Below are positions 1-7,563 of a stretch of 64,000 bases of DNA, one piece after another; within the stretch, counting starts at the first letter, position 1, and each line of letters begins with the position of its first letter. The stretch covers positions 1 through 64,000 of the forward strand of contig JAGHUA010000049.1 of assembly GCA_018065085.1 (NCBI GenBank), read 5' to 3'. Below the pieces are notes generated by a model that saw only the letters and a program-made list of their open reading frames with translations, had not been told where the DNA came from and did not search any database. Origin of the DNA: Candidatus Liminaster caballi (GTDB taxonomy: Bacteria > Bacteroidota > Bacteroidia > Bacteroidales > UBA3663). The translations under genes and the position numbers were made by a program.

Positions 1-12
1 TTGCGGATATAA

Positions 13-44
13 AAAAGTCCGAGCTTGTGAAAGTCCGGACTTTT
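13..44. terminator. Hairpin terminator at left edge
   Basis: The 9-bp arms AAAAGTCCG (13-21) and CGGACTTTT (36-44) are perfect inverted repeats around a 14-nt loop. A-rich and T-rich flanks on both sides would let it work as an intrinsic terminator in either direction. It probably ends a gene lying outside the window. Confidence 0.7.
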
Positions 45-60
45 AATTTAAATTAGCATT

Positions 61-102
61 TGAGGGTGTGTCTAAGGCTTTATACCTTTTGACACACCCT
101 CA
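61..102 (-). terminator. 12-bp inverted repeat downstream of GH3 gene
   Basis: TGAGGGTGTGTC (61-72) and GACACACCCTCA (91-102) are perfect inverted repeats. The loop contains a further AAGG/CCTT pairing. It sits 22 nt past the stop of the minus-strand GH3 gene, so a terminator or RNA-stabilising 3' hairpin is likely. There is no long U-tract on the minus side, so a dispersed palindromic element is an alternative. Confidence 0.55.
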
Positions 103-123
103 TATTTTGTCTATATCAGTAAA

Positions 124-2466
124 TCAGCGTTTCAGATAGACAGTCTCGTCACATGTGACGTTGACTACCTGATCGCCAATCTGGATGCGGAAGTCACCTG
201 CTTCGAGCAACCACTCGCCATAATAGTCGCAGAAGGCTAGGTCGGTGGCAGGAATCGAAAGAGTGACAGTCTGCTTCTCGCCAGGATGGAGTTCGATCTT
301 CTCGAACTGGCGCAGACGACGCACGTCAGGTGTGCACGTGGCAACGAGGTCGCTGCTGAAGAGCATCACAGACTCCTTGCCAGCCACCTTGCCGACGTTC
401 TCTACATCGATGGTGAATGTCAGGACATCCTTGCTGGTGAAATGCTGCTTGTCGGCTGTGATGTTGCTGTAGGCGAACTTGGTATAGCTCAAACCATAAC
501 CGAAAGGCCACTGCACATCGACAACGGCATTATAGTCATAGGCACCCTCCATTGTGGCGGTCTCCTGACAAGGCTTGTAATCGTAGGTGATGAGCGAATG
601 AGGCTCCTTTGGATAGGTGTAAGGCAGACGGCCTGAGAAGTTGGCATCGCCGGCAAGAAGGTCGGCAAGGGCATCGCCGCCGTAGTTGCCAGGCACGAGG
701 ATATCGACAATGGCAGATGCCAATGGCTCGATGTCGGCAATGAGACGCGGACGGCCTTCGCTGAGCACCATAACCACAGGCTTACCTGTCTTGGCCAATG
801 CCTTGACAAGGTCACGCTGCTGTGACGAAAGGGCAAGGTCTGTGAGGTTGCCCGGAGTCTCGGCATAGCTGTTCTCACCGATGCATGCCACGATGATATC
901 AGCCTGCGATGCTGCACGTACGGCACGGTCGATCTGAGCTGGCAGTTCCTCATAGTACTTGCCACTCATGTTGTATGACACGCCTTCCTCCAGGATGACG
1001 TTCTTTGCTCCATACTTCTGGCACATTGCCTCGTAGATGGTGTTATACTGCTCATCGTACTTATCGGTGTTCGAACCCTGCCATGTATAGCTCCAGCCGC
1101 CATGAAGCACGCGCATGGAGTTGGCATTAGGACCTGTGAGAAGGATCTTCTTGCCCTTGGCGAGTGGCAGGATGCCATTGTTCTTGAGGAGGATCTCAGA
1201 CTCGACTGCACCCTGCTTTGAAAGCTCTGCTGCACGGGCTGACGCGAACTCAGGATAGTCGGCAGCATGCTGCACAGGGTTATCGAACAGACCGAGACGA
1301 TACTTCAGACGCAGCACACGGCGTGTGGCATCGTCGATGCGAGACTGTGGCACAGTACCCTCCTTGACCAGTTCGACGAGAAGGTCGCAGAAATCAGTGT
1401 TGTATGGTTCCATAGCCATATCGATGCCAGCATTGATTGCCATGGCGATAGCCTGCTTCTTGTCGGCAGCCACATGATCGCGTGTGTAGAGGTTATTGAT
1501 GTCGGCCCAGTCGGTGACGATCATACCGTCCCAGTTAAGTCCTTCCTTGAGCCACACGGTGAGGAGCTCGTGGTTGGCATGGAACGGCACACCGTTGTTC
1601 GAACCAGAGTTGACCATGATGCTGAGCGCGTGGCCATTGCGGATTGCCTCATAGAACGGAGCAAAATGCTTCTCGCGCAGTTCGGCAGGTGCGATGCTCG
1701 ATGGTGTACGATCCTTGCCCGACACAGGCACGCCATAGCCCATGTAATGCTTCAGACAGGCAGCGATGTGGTTCTGGTCGATATGGTTTGGATCCTCGCC
1801 CTGGAAGCCCACAGTGGCCTCACGTCCGAGCTCGGCATTGACATAACAATCCTCACCGAAGTTCTCCCATACACGTGGCCAGCAAGAGTTGCGGCTGAGG
1901 TCGATGGTTGGGTTGAAAGTCCAGGTGACACTGCCCGCACGGGTCTCATAGGCACAGATCTCGGCTGCCTCGCGCACCATCTGACGATTGAGCGCAGCAC
2001 CCATATTGATGTTCTGAGGGAAGAGCGTACCGCCGGCAGTATAGGTGGTACCGTGGTTCTGGTCAAGACCGAAGAGGCAAGGGATGCCGAGTTCCTGCAT
2101 GCTGATGCGCTGCAGTGGTTCCATGACCGTTTCCCACTGTTCGGGAGTAGGCGACTGGGCAGAGATCTGATTGAGGAACGAACCGATCTTATGGTCACGG
2201 ATGAGAGCTGTGAGCTTCTCCTCATCGACCACGAACCTATTGCCATAAGCGCCGTCGGGATCGGCCTCACAGTGGGCAGCAAGATCGAGCACAAGCTGTG
2301 TCATCTGTCCGACTTTCTCTTCGAGTGTCATCTTGGAGAGGGTGGCCTCTACGCGATTCTCGATATCCTGGTCGTACGGTATGGCCGGACTGACCTTTGC
2401 ATCCTGCTTCTGGCACGAAGCCAATGTCAGGGCAGCTGCAACCGCAGCAAAAAACAGTTTCTTCAT
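124..2466 (-). CDS. Glycoside hydrolase family 3 lipoprotein (beta-glucosidase type)
   Basis: A 780-residue family 3 glycoside hydrolase, expected to release glucose or a similar sugar from the non-reducing ends of beta-linked oligosaccharides. The start was set at the ATG opening MKKLFFAAV rather than an upstream in-frame codon, because this gives a proper lipoprotein signal with lipobox LASC (Cys18). The (beta/alpha)8 domain covers about residues 35-400; the catalytic nucleophile is probably Asp319 in IVTDWAD, and KHYMGYG (about 239) is a typical substrate-pocket motif. The alpha/beta sandwich domain and a C-terminal FnIII-like domain ending near YGLSYTKF and beyond complete the usual architecture. 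The tail after Cys18 (QKQDAK) lacks an acidic surface-export run, so a periplasm-facing lipoprotein is inferred. The second GH3 gene lies 92 bp upstream on the same strand. Exact substrate is unknown. Confidence 0.93.
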   Translation of the reverse strand: MKKLFFAAVAAALTLASCQKQDAKVSPAIPYDQDIENRVEATLSKMTLEEKVGQMTQLVLDLAAHCEADPDGAYGNRFVVDEEKLTALIRDHKIGSFLNQISAQSPTPEQWETVMEPLQRISMQELGIPCLFGLDQNHGTTYTAGGTLFPQNINMGAALNRQMVREAAEICAYETRAGSVTWTFNPTIDLSRNSCWPRVWENFGEDCYVNAELGREATVGFQGEDPNHIDQNHIAACLKHYMGYGVPVSGKDRTPSSIAPAELREKHFAPFYEAIRNGHALSIMVNSGSNNGVPFHANHELLTVWLKEGLNWDGMIVTDWADINNLYTRDHVAADKKQAIAMAINAGIDMAMEPYNTDFCDLLVELVKEGTVPQSRIDDATRRVLRLKYRLGLFDNPVQHAADYPEFASARAAELSKQGAVESEILLKNNGILPLAKGKKILLTGPNANSMRVLHGGWSYTWQGSNTDKYDEQYNTIYEAMCQKYGAKNVILEEGVSYNMSGKYYEELPAQIDRAVRAASQADIIVACIGENSYAETPGNLTDLALSSQQRDLVKALAKTGKPVVMVLSEGRPRLIADIEPLASAIVDILVPGNYGGDALADLLAGDANFSGRLPYTYPKEPHSLITYDYKPCQETATMEGAYDYNAVVDVQWPFGYGLSYTKFAYSNITADKQHFTSKDVLTFTIDVENVGKVAGKESVMLFSSDLVATCTPDVRRLRQFEKIELHPGEKQTVTLSIPATDLAFCDYYGEWLLEAGDFRIQIGDQVVNVTCDETVYLKR

Positions 2467-2506
2467 AATATTTATTATAGGTATATGATGTAATAATTTA
2501 AAGAAT

Positions 2507-2546
2507 AACGCCATTTGCGCGGTTTTATTGCCGCACAGATGGCGTT
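2507..2546 (-). terminator. Hairpin between the two GH3 genes
   Basis: AACGCCAT (2507-2514) pairs perfectly with ATGGCGTT (2539-2546), and the inner GCGG/CCGC bases extend the stem. It begins 12 nt after the stop of the upstream GH3 gene (minus strand). It probably terminates or attenuates transcription between the two glycosidase genes. Confidence 0.65.
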
Positions 2547-2558
2547 ATATCACACAAT

Positions 2559-4880
2559 TCACTTCTTTTCGAAATCAAGACTCTTGCGGATGTCCTGTGA
2601 TGAGAAACCGACAAGGAGGTGGAAATGTCCGGCCTCAGCCACCCAGCTGCGCGAAGCCTCGTCATAGTATGAGAGGTCACGCTCGGTCAGGCTGATCTCG
2701 ACCTTGCGACTCTCGCCAGGATTAAGGAATACCTTGCTGAAGCCCTTGAGTTCCTTGACCGGACGAACGACCGACGACTTGACATCACGCACATACAGCT
2801 GAACGACCTGAGCACCTGCCACATTGCCTGTATTCTTCACACTGGCTGTAACCACCGGCATTCCATTGCCATCGACGGTAAATGAAGCATCTTCGATGTC
2901 GAACGTGGTGTAGCTCAGACCGAAGCCGAATGGGAAGAGTGGCTTGAGGTTCTGCTGATCGATGTAGCGATAGCCCACGAAAAGACCTTCCTCGTATGTG
3001 ATGTCCCACTGATCCTTACCCTCGACCTTGATGCCAGGATACTGAGCCGGATTGACAGCCTTGAGTTCGTCGATGGTCTGAGCCGAGGCAGCTGCCTGCT
3101 TCTTGAGACGGCGACCTTTGGCATCATGCTGAGCAAAGACTGAACACTGGTCGAGCGAGGCATACCATGTCATAGGCAAATGACCCGAAGGATTGACATC
3201 GCCCACAAGTACGCTTGCGAGAGAATTGCCAGCCTCCGAACCGAGATACCAGTCCTGAACGATGGCAGAAACCTTGTTCACCCATGGCATTGCAACGGCA
3301 TTGCCCGAGATGTTGACCACAACAAGACGCGGATTTGCCTCAGCAAGCGCCTCGATGACTGCATCCTGACCGTATGGCAGACCATACTGTTCGCGGTCAA
3401 AGCCCTCGGCATCCTGATGGTCGGCCTTGTTGAGACCGCCGATGAAAATAACCACATCAGCCTCCTTGGCCTTTGCCACAGCATCGGCTATAAGCTGGCT
3501 TGCTGAACGCGAATCAGAAAGATCCTGACCTGTCTTAACGCCATTATACTCGCCACCGGTATCGCCGACATAACCGCGCTCGTAGGCAACCTTCACGCCT
3601 GTACCAGCCAGACGAGTCTGAATGCCCTGCAACGGAGATATCTCATGCTGAACCTTGAGCGAGGAAGAACCGCCGCCCACGGTCATCATCTTGATGGCAT
3701 TCTCGCCAACGACAAGCACATTCTTCACTGTGCCAAGGTCGATAGGAAGAACCGTTTTCTGATTGTTCTTCGGACCTACAGCCGCATTCTTGAGGAGAAC
3801 GATCGATTCTTCACCGATCCTGCGGGCAGCAGCAACGTGAGCCTCGCTGTTGAGAGCACCGAACGGACGGAAAGGATTCATCGATGTGCGCATGATCATG
3901 CGAAGCACGCGACGGCATTTGTCATCCAGTTCCTTAGTACCGACCTTTCCTTCCTCAATAAGCTTGAGATAAGGATTGGCAAGATAGTAATTATCGTAGG
4001 CATTGGTAAGGCCCATCTTAAGGCCATCGGTCCAGGTGCCATACTCAAGGTCAAGCGAATTGAAGATTGCCTCTTCTGTGCTCTGTGTTCCACCCCAGTC
4101 GGAGATAACTACGCCGTCGAAGCCCCACTCGTCCTTGAGAATCTTGTTCATCAGATAGTCGTTGTGGCAGGCATGCTGACCGCGGAACAGGTTGTATCCG
4201 CCCATGATGCTCCATGACTTACCCTCCTTGACCGCAGCCTCGAATGCCGGCAGGTAGATCTCGCGCAGAGTGCGCTCGTCGGCAATGGCATTGGTGGTGT
4301 AACGGTTTAGCTCATTGCTATTGAGCGCATAGTGCTTGACACAGGCTGCTACGCCTTGAGCCTGCACGCCGAGAATATACTGGGTGACCATCTGACCCGA
4401 GAGATACGGATCTTCACCGAGATATTCGAACGAACGACCGTTGAGAGGATTACGCAAAATGTTACAGCCGGGGCCAAGAAGCACGGTCTTATTGCGATAG
4501 CGTGCCTCCTCACCGATGCTCACGCCATAGAGGTAAGCCATCTCGGTGCTCCATGTGGCAGCCAGACCGGAAAGCGCTGGGAATGCCACACAAGAGTCAT
4601 TGGTACAACCAGCCTGATCCCATTCGTCCCAAAGCACATCAGGACGGATGCCATGAGGGCCGTCAGTACACCAAACCTCAGGAATGCCCAAGCGGGCAAC
4701 ACCCGGGCTCGAGAACTTGGACTGGGCATGAACGATGCCCACCTTCTCGCGCAATGTCATGCGGCTGAGTGCATCCTCCACTCTTTCTTCAATCGGCTTG
4801 CTGAGGTCAAGATAGACCGGAGTCTGAGCCGAAGCGGTCAGGGCCAGAGCAGATGCTATGATTGTTAATGTTTTTCTCAT
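2559..4880 (-). CDS. Glycoside hydrolase family 3 enzyme (beta-glucosidase/xylosidase type)
   Basis: A 773-residue secreted GH3 enzyme with a Sec signal peptide cleaved near ALTASA-Q (residue 18), so it is soluble and periplasmic, unlike its lipidated neighbour. The N-terminal barrel shows EKVG (45-48), TDGPHGIR (72-79), KHYALNSNE (182-190) and the nucleophile Asp261 in VVISDWGG. The C-terminal part carries FGFGLSYTTF and an FnIII-like domain (SVKNTGNVAGAQVVQLYV). It is clearly a different GH3 subgroup from the downstream gene, so this is not a recent duplication; the two probably act on different linkages or chain lengths. The DNA just 5' of it holds a GH16 stub, which suggests an original GH16-GH3-GH3 beta-glucan operon. 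Beta-glucosidase versus beta-xylosidase activity cannot be decided from sequence alone. Confidence 0.93.
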   Translation of the reverse strand: MRKTLTIIASALALTASAQTPVYLDLSKPIEERVEDALSRMTLREKVGIVHAQSKFSSPGVARLGIPEVWCTDGPHGIRPDVLWDEWDQAGCTNDSCVAFPALSGLAATWSTEMAYLYGVSIGEEARYRNKTVLLGPGCNILRNPLNGRSFEYLGEDPYLSGQMVTQYILGVQAQGVAACVKHYALNSNELNRYTTNAIADERTLREIYLPAFEAAVKEGKSWSIMGGYNLFRGQHACHNDYLMNKILKDEWGFDGVVISDWGGTQSTEEAIFNSLDLEYGTWTDGLKMGLTNAYDNYYLANPYLKLIEEGKVGTKELDDKCRRVLRMIMRTSMNPFRPFGALNSEAHVAAARRIGEESIVLLKNAAVGPKNNQKTVLPIDLGTVKNVLVVGENAIKMMTVGGGSSSLKVQHEISPLQGIQTRLAGTGVKVAYERGYVGDTGGEYNGVKTGQDLSDSRSASQLIADAVAKAKEADVVIFIGGLNKADHQDAEGFDREQYGLPYGQDAVIEALAEANPRLVVVNISGNAVAMPWVNKVSAIVQDWYLGSEAGNSLASVLVGDVNPSGHLPMTWYASLDQCSVFAQHDAKGRRLKKQAAASAQTIDELKAVNPAQYPGIKVEGKDQWDITYEEGLFVGYRYIDQQNLKPLFPFGFGLSYTTFDIEDASFTVDGNGMPVVTASVKNTGNVAGAQVVQLYVRDVKSSVVRPVKELKGFSKVFLNPGESRKVEISLTERDLSYYDEASRSWVAEAGHFHLLVGFSSQDIRKSLDFEKK

Positions 4881-4908
4881 TATTATAAAATATTTAGTCT
4901 TATTGGTT

Positions 4909-4941
4909 CCCTCCCTTTTTGGGGAGGGTTAGGGAGAGTCT
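4909..4941. repeat. CCCTCCC...GGGAGGG intergenic palindrome, copy 1
   Basis: CCCTCCC (4909-4915) pairs with GGGAGGG (4922-4928), followed by TTAGGGAGAGTCTAT. A closely similar element (CCCCTC...GAGGGG then TTGGGGGAGGGTCTAT) lies upstream of gltD at 35975-36008. Two copies with the same layout and the same TCTAT ending point to a dispersed intergenic repeat. Confidence 0.5.
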
Positions 4942-4942
4942 A

Positions 4943-5089
4943 TTATTTCTGCCAAACGCGAACGTAATCTACATACATCGACAATGGCAATGCCTTCTCA
5001 TTGACACCCTGACTGCCACCCCAGTCGCCACCCCAAGCAAGATTGAGGATCACATAGAATGGAGCATCGTGAGGCCACGAGGTAAATGT
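4943..5089 (-). pseudogene. C-terminal stub of a GH16 beta-glucanase
   Basis: About 48 residues in one frame match the extreme C-terminus of GH16 laminarinases: PFYVILNLAWGG followed by YVDYVRVWQK and a stop. The GH16 catalytic E-[IVL]-D-x-x-E region and the rest of the beta-jelly roll (roughly 200 residues) are missing. The same frame upstream of about 5089 gives unrelated protein (Ala/Val/His-rich), and a second frame is open over 5050-5190 without any GH16 character. The promoter-like sequence at 5200-5231 now sits about 110 bp from the stub, consistent with an internal deletion that joined the operon's promoter region to the gene's 3' end. A non-functional remnant is the simplest reading. 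Confidence 0.75.
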
Positions 5090-5199
5090 TCCTTGAGCGA
5101 CTTCGACCACGAGTACTGCTGCATGTGCGAGTACAGATATTGCATCTGACCGTAAGCAAGACCGATGCCCATGACCCGCCATGCCATCGACTTGTGGCG

Positions 5200-5231
5200 C
5201 AAAGATACACATTTTTGTCAAAAATGGACAA
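5200..5231 (-). promoter_or_regulatory. Bacteroidetes-type promoter facing the GH16 stub and GH3 genes
   Basis: On the minus strand TATCTTTG (5200-5207) is a perfect TAnnTTTG -7 element, and a TTG (5229-5231) lies 21 nt upstream as a -33 element. It points towards the GH16 stub and both GH3 genes and is probably the surviving promoter of the glycosidase operon. Confidence 0.6.
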
Positions 5232-5288
5232 CAGAAATAACAAAAAAGCGCAAAAACTGCTTTAAAACATACGATAAATGCAAAAATG

Positions 5289-5320
5289 TTTGTTCAATTC
5301 GAAAAAAAATATCATCTTTG
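5289..5320 (+). promoter_or_regulatory. rpsF operon promoter
   Basis: TTTG (5289-5292) and CATCTTTG (5313-5320) are separated by exactly 20 nt, matching the Bacteroidetes -33/-7 layout with one mismatch in TAnnTTTG. A leader of about 75 nt separates it from rpsF. Confidence 0.6.
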
Positions 5321-5401
5321 CACCGCTTTTCGCGCGAGAAAGGTAGAGATACCGTCGGGCTAAGGCAAAAATATAACAAATTAATCATTTAACAGTTAGT
5401 T

Positions 5402-5749
5402 ATGAACAACTACGAAACCGTTTTCATTTTGACTCCCGTTTTATCTGATGCACAGGTAAAGGAAACGGTAGATGCTGTTAAGGCTGAGCTCACTAACAAT
5501 GGTGCAACCATCGTTAACGAGGAGGCTTGGGGTATGAAGAAGCTTGCTTACCCTATCGAGAAGAAATCTTCCGGCTTCTACTTCCTGGTGGAGTTCGACG
5601 GCGAAGGTACCGTCGTAAACAAACTCGAGACTTATTTCCGTCGTACAGACCGTGTCATCCGCTTCATGACCGTAAAGAACGACAAGTATGCAGCTGAGTA
5701 CGCCGCAAAGCGCCGCTCACTGAAGAACGCTAAAGCACAGGAGGCATAA
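5402..5749 (+). CDS. rpsF: 30S ribosomal protein S6
   Basis: A 115-residue S6 protein, a normal length for the family. It begins [16 protein letters not shown], the typical S6 first beta-strand, and contains the conserved [18 protein letters not shown] segment (about 44-61). S6 binds the 30S platform as a heterodimer with S18, whose gene follows 2 nt later. The gene order rpsF-rpsR-rplI is conserved widely in bacteria. The spacing implies one mRNA, and in other bacteria an S6:S18 complex can repress its own leader. Confidence 0.98.
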   Translation: MNNYETVFILTPVLSDAQVKETVDAVKAELTNNGATIVNEEAWGMKKLAYPIEKKSSGFYFLVEFDGEGTVVNKLETYFRRTDRVIRFMTVKNDKYAAEYAAKRRSLKNAKAQEA

Positions 5750-5751
5750 TC

Positions 5752-6018
5752 ATGGCAGAAGTATCAGAAATCCGCTATCTGGCACCAGTGGCAGTTGAAG
5801 TAAAGAAGAAGAAGTATTGCCGTTTCAAGAAGAGCGGTATCAAGTACATCGACTACAAGGATCCAGAGTTCCTCAAGAAGTTCCTCAACGAGCAGGGCAA
5901 GATTCTTCCACGTCGCATCACCGGTACTTCATTGAAGTTCCAGCGCCGTGTGGCTACCGCTGTTAAGCGTGCACGCCAGATCGCTCTCCTCCCATACGTT
6001 TGCGATATGCTCAAGTAA
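5752..6018 (+). CDS. rpsR: 30S ribosomal protein S18
   Basis: An 88-residue S18 protein. The core has [24 protein letters not shown] and the C-terminal [23 protein letters not shown] region that binds 16S rRNA and packs against S6. The start lies 2 nt after the rpsF stop, consistent with translational coupling. Confidence 0.98.
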   Translation: MAEVSEIRYLAPVAVEVKKKKYCRFKKSGIKYIDYKDPEFLKKFLNEQGKILPRRITGTSLKFQRRVATAVKRARQIALLPYVCDMLK

Positions 6019-6049
6019 TTATTAACCAAGTAAAATTCAGACACCTATT

Positions 6050-6493
6050 ATGAAGATTATTCTGATTGAAGACGTCCAGAACCTTGGTTATAAGGACGAC
6101 GTTGTAGAAGTAAAGAACGGCTACGGCCGCAATTTCCTCATCCCAACAAAGAAGGCTGTCCTCGCCACTGAGTCAGCTCTCAAGCAGCTCGCTGAGAAGC
6201 AGAAGCAGCAGGCACAGAAGATGGCTAAGATCAAGGCTGACGCTGAGGCTCTCAAGGCTGCTATCGAGGCTGCTGGCGAGCTCACCATCACCGTTAAGGC
6301 TTCTGAGGAAGGCAAGGTTTACGGTTCAGTTACCAACATCCAGATCGCTGAGGCTCTCGAAGCTAAGGGTGTAACTGTAGAGCGCAAGACCATTGCTACT
6401 GACAACATCAAGGTTCTCGGCCAGCACACTGTTGTTGCTAAGCTCCACCGTGAGGTTTCTGCTGAGATCGTTGTTAACGTTGTTGCTGAGTAA
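6050..6493 (+). CDS. rplI: 50S ribosomal protein L9
   Basis: A 147-residue L9 protein with the classic two-lobed design. The N-terminal rRNA-binding domain (MKIILIEDVQNLGYKDDVVE, then GYGRNFLIP) is joined to the C-terminal domain by a long Lys/Gln/Ala-rich helix (about residues 45-75). It is the last gene of the rpsF-rpsR-rplI operon and is followed by a strong terminator. Confidence 0.98.
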   Translation: MKIILIEDVQNLGYKDDVVEVKNGYGRNFLIPTKKAVLATESALKQLAEKQKQQAQKMAKIKADAEALKAAIEAAGELTITVKASEEGKVYGSVTNIQIAEALEAKGVTVERKTIATDNIKVLGQHTVVAKLHREVSAEIVVNVVAE

Positions 6494-6520
6494 TTCAAGC
6501 TCGACAAGCATCAAACACAA

Positions 6521-6551
6521 TAAAGGGCTATGTTTCGGCATAGTCCTTTTT
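6521..6551 (+). terminator. Intrinsic terminator after rplI
   Basis: AAAGGGCTATG and CATAGTCCTTT form an 11-bp stem with one G-T wobble around the loop TTTCGG, followed by a T-rich run. This is a textbook rho-independent terminator. Confidence 0.85.
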
Positions 6552-6631
6552 GTTTTTTCGATCGAAAAACCGAATCGTTTTTTTCGAATTTCAATCAATC
6601 GAAAGAAAACGCCAATAACAAAATTCACAAT

Positions 6632-7402
6632 ATGAAAAAGCTCATTATTCTTGCCATGGCTCTCGTTGCCATGGTATCGTGCACAAAGAAGCAGAACGCC
6701 CAGCAGAGCCCAGAGGAGGCACAGCAGGAGTTCGATGCCTTTGTTGCAGCCATCCAGGCATTGCCCGACGATGCTGACAGCCTCTGTCTCGACCTCTCAC
6801 AGAAGTTCTATGCCTCACACCCAGCCGACAGTTTCGGCATCATGGTGTTCAACCAGATCATCCGTTACTATCTCTCGTACGACGAACTCAAGGAGGCTCT
6901 TGACAAGGCCTGCGACCAGATCAAGAACGACCCACACAACCAGAAGATGCTTGCCTCCAAGCTCGTGCAGCAGCAGACGGCTCCAGGCTCCCAGTATATC
7001 GACATCGAGGGCGTGACTGTAGCTATCGACGTCGAGTCGCCAGCCGACGGCCTTGACATCAAGCTCAGCGATATTGTCAAGCAGGGCAAGCCTGTGCTTG
7101 TCGATTTCTGGGCATCGTGGTGCGGTCCGTGCCGCCAGGAGATTCCAAATATTGCCAATGTTGCCAATAAATATGCCGGCAAGATCAACGTCGTAGGCAT
7201 TGCCGTTTGGGACAAGCTCGCTGACACACGCAAGGCTATGACCGAGCTCCCAATCTCATGGCCGATCATCTTCTCTGAGCAGGCCACAGAACCATACGGC
7301 ATCGACGGCATTCCACACATCATGCTCATTGCTCCAGACGGCACCATCCTTGCCCGCGATCTCCGTGGCGAGGCCATCGAGAAAGCCGTTGCCGAACTCT
7401 GA
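6632..7402 (+). CDS. Thioredoxin-fold lipoprotein (TlpA/ResA-like)
   Basis: A 256-residue lipoprotein. The start was placed at MKKLIILAM, giving a lipobox MVSC with Cys17; the longer in-frame extension begins inside the rplI terminator and is unlikely. Residues 25-125 form a helical, Gln/Asp-rich region unique to such Bacteroidetes proteins. Residues 130-256 form a thioredoxin-like domain with the redox motif WASWCGPCRQE (Cys164, Cys167) and the cis-proline segment GIDGIPHIM. It probably acts in the periplasm as a thiol-disulfide reductase for cytochrome maturation, oxidative defence or protein folding. It stands between two terminators and so is likely its own transcription unit. Confidence 0.9.
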   Translation: MKKLIILAMALVAMVSCTKKQNAQQSPEEAQQEFDAFVAAIQALPDDADSLCLDLSQKFYASHPADSFGIMVFNQIIRYYLSYDELKEALDKACDQIKNDPHNQKMLASKLVQQQTAPGSQYIDIEGVTVAIDVESPADGLDIKLSDIVKQGKPVLVDFWASWCGPCRQEIPNIANVANKYAGKINVVGIAVWDKLADTRKAMTELPISWPIIFSEQATEPYGIDGIPHIMLIAPDGTILARDLRGEAIEKAVAEL

Positions 7403-7425
7403 TTTTTGTTCACTTCAAATATCAA

Positions 7426-7488
7426 AAACGTTTCATAGATGCGACCGAAAGGCAAAAAACGGGCATTTATGAAACGTTTATAATTTTT
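7426..7488 (+). terminator. Long hairpin terminator after thioredoxin-like gene
   Basis: AAACGTTTCATA (7426-7437) and TATGAAACGTTT (7468-7479) are a perfect 12-bp inverted repeat, followed by ATAATTTTTT. The arms also carry internal palindromic AAACGTTT. It ends the thioredoxin-like gene and separates it from the fimbrillin-like locus. Confidence 0.75.
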
Positions 7489-7523
7489 TGACATTTCTTT
7501 TTAAAGAAAAATCCTTATCTTTG
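7487..7523 (+). promoter_or_regulatory. Promoter of the fimbrillin-like locus
   Basis: TATCTTTG (7516-7523) is a perfect -7 element. TTTG at 7487-7490 is upstream, although its 25-nt spacing is longer than usual. Transcription would start about 7530 and give a leader of roughly 35 nt before the ATG at 7564. Confidence 0.6.
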
Positions 7524-7563
7524 CCACGCTTAATTACACAGAAAAGATTTCAAACCGTGTGTT

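Noticed and set aside
1267-2493. 408-residue plus-strand ORF opposite the GH3 gene
   Set aside because: Shadow of the GH3 coding strand; no signal peptide, motif or promoter, while the minus-strand frame has clear GH3 motifs.
4909-5401. Insertion sequence or transposon scar as cause of the GH16 truncation
   Set aside because: No transposase fragment, terminal inverted repeats or target-site duplication could be seen; simple deletion suffices.
6530-6631. N-terminal extension of the thioredoxin-like lipoprotein
   Set aside because: It overlaps the rplI terminator hairpin and would bury the lipoprotein signal peptide.
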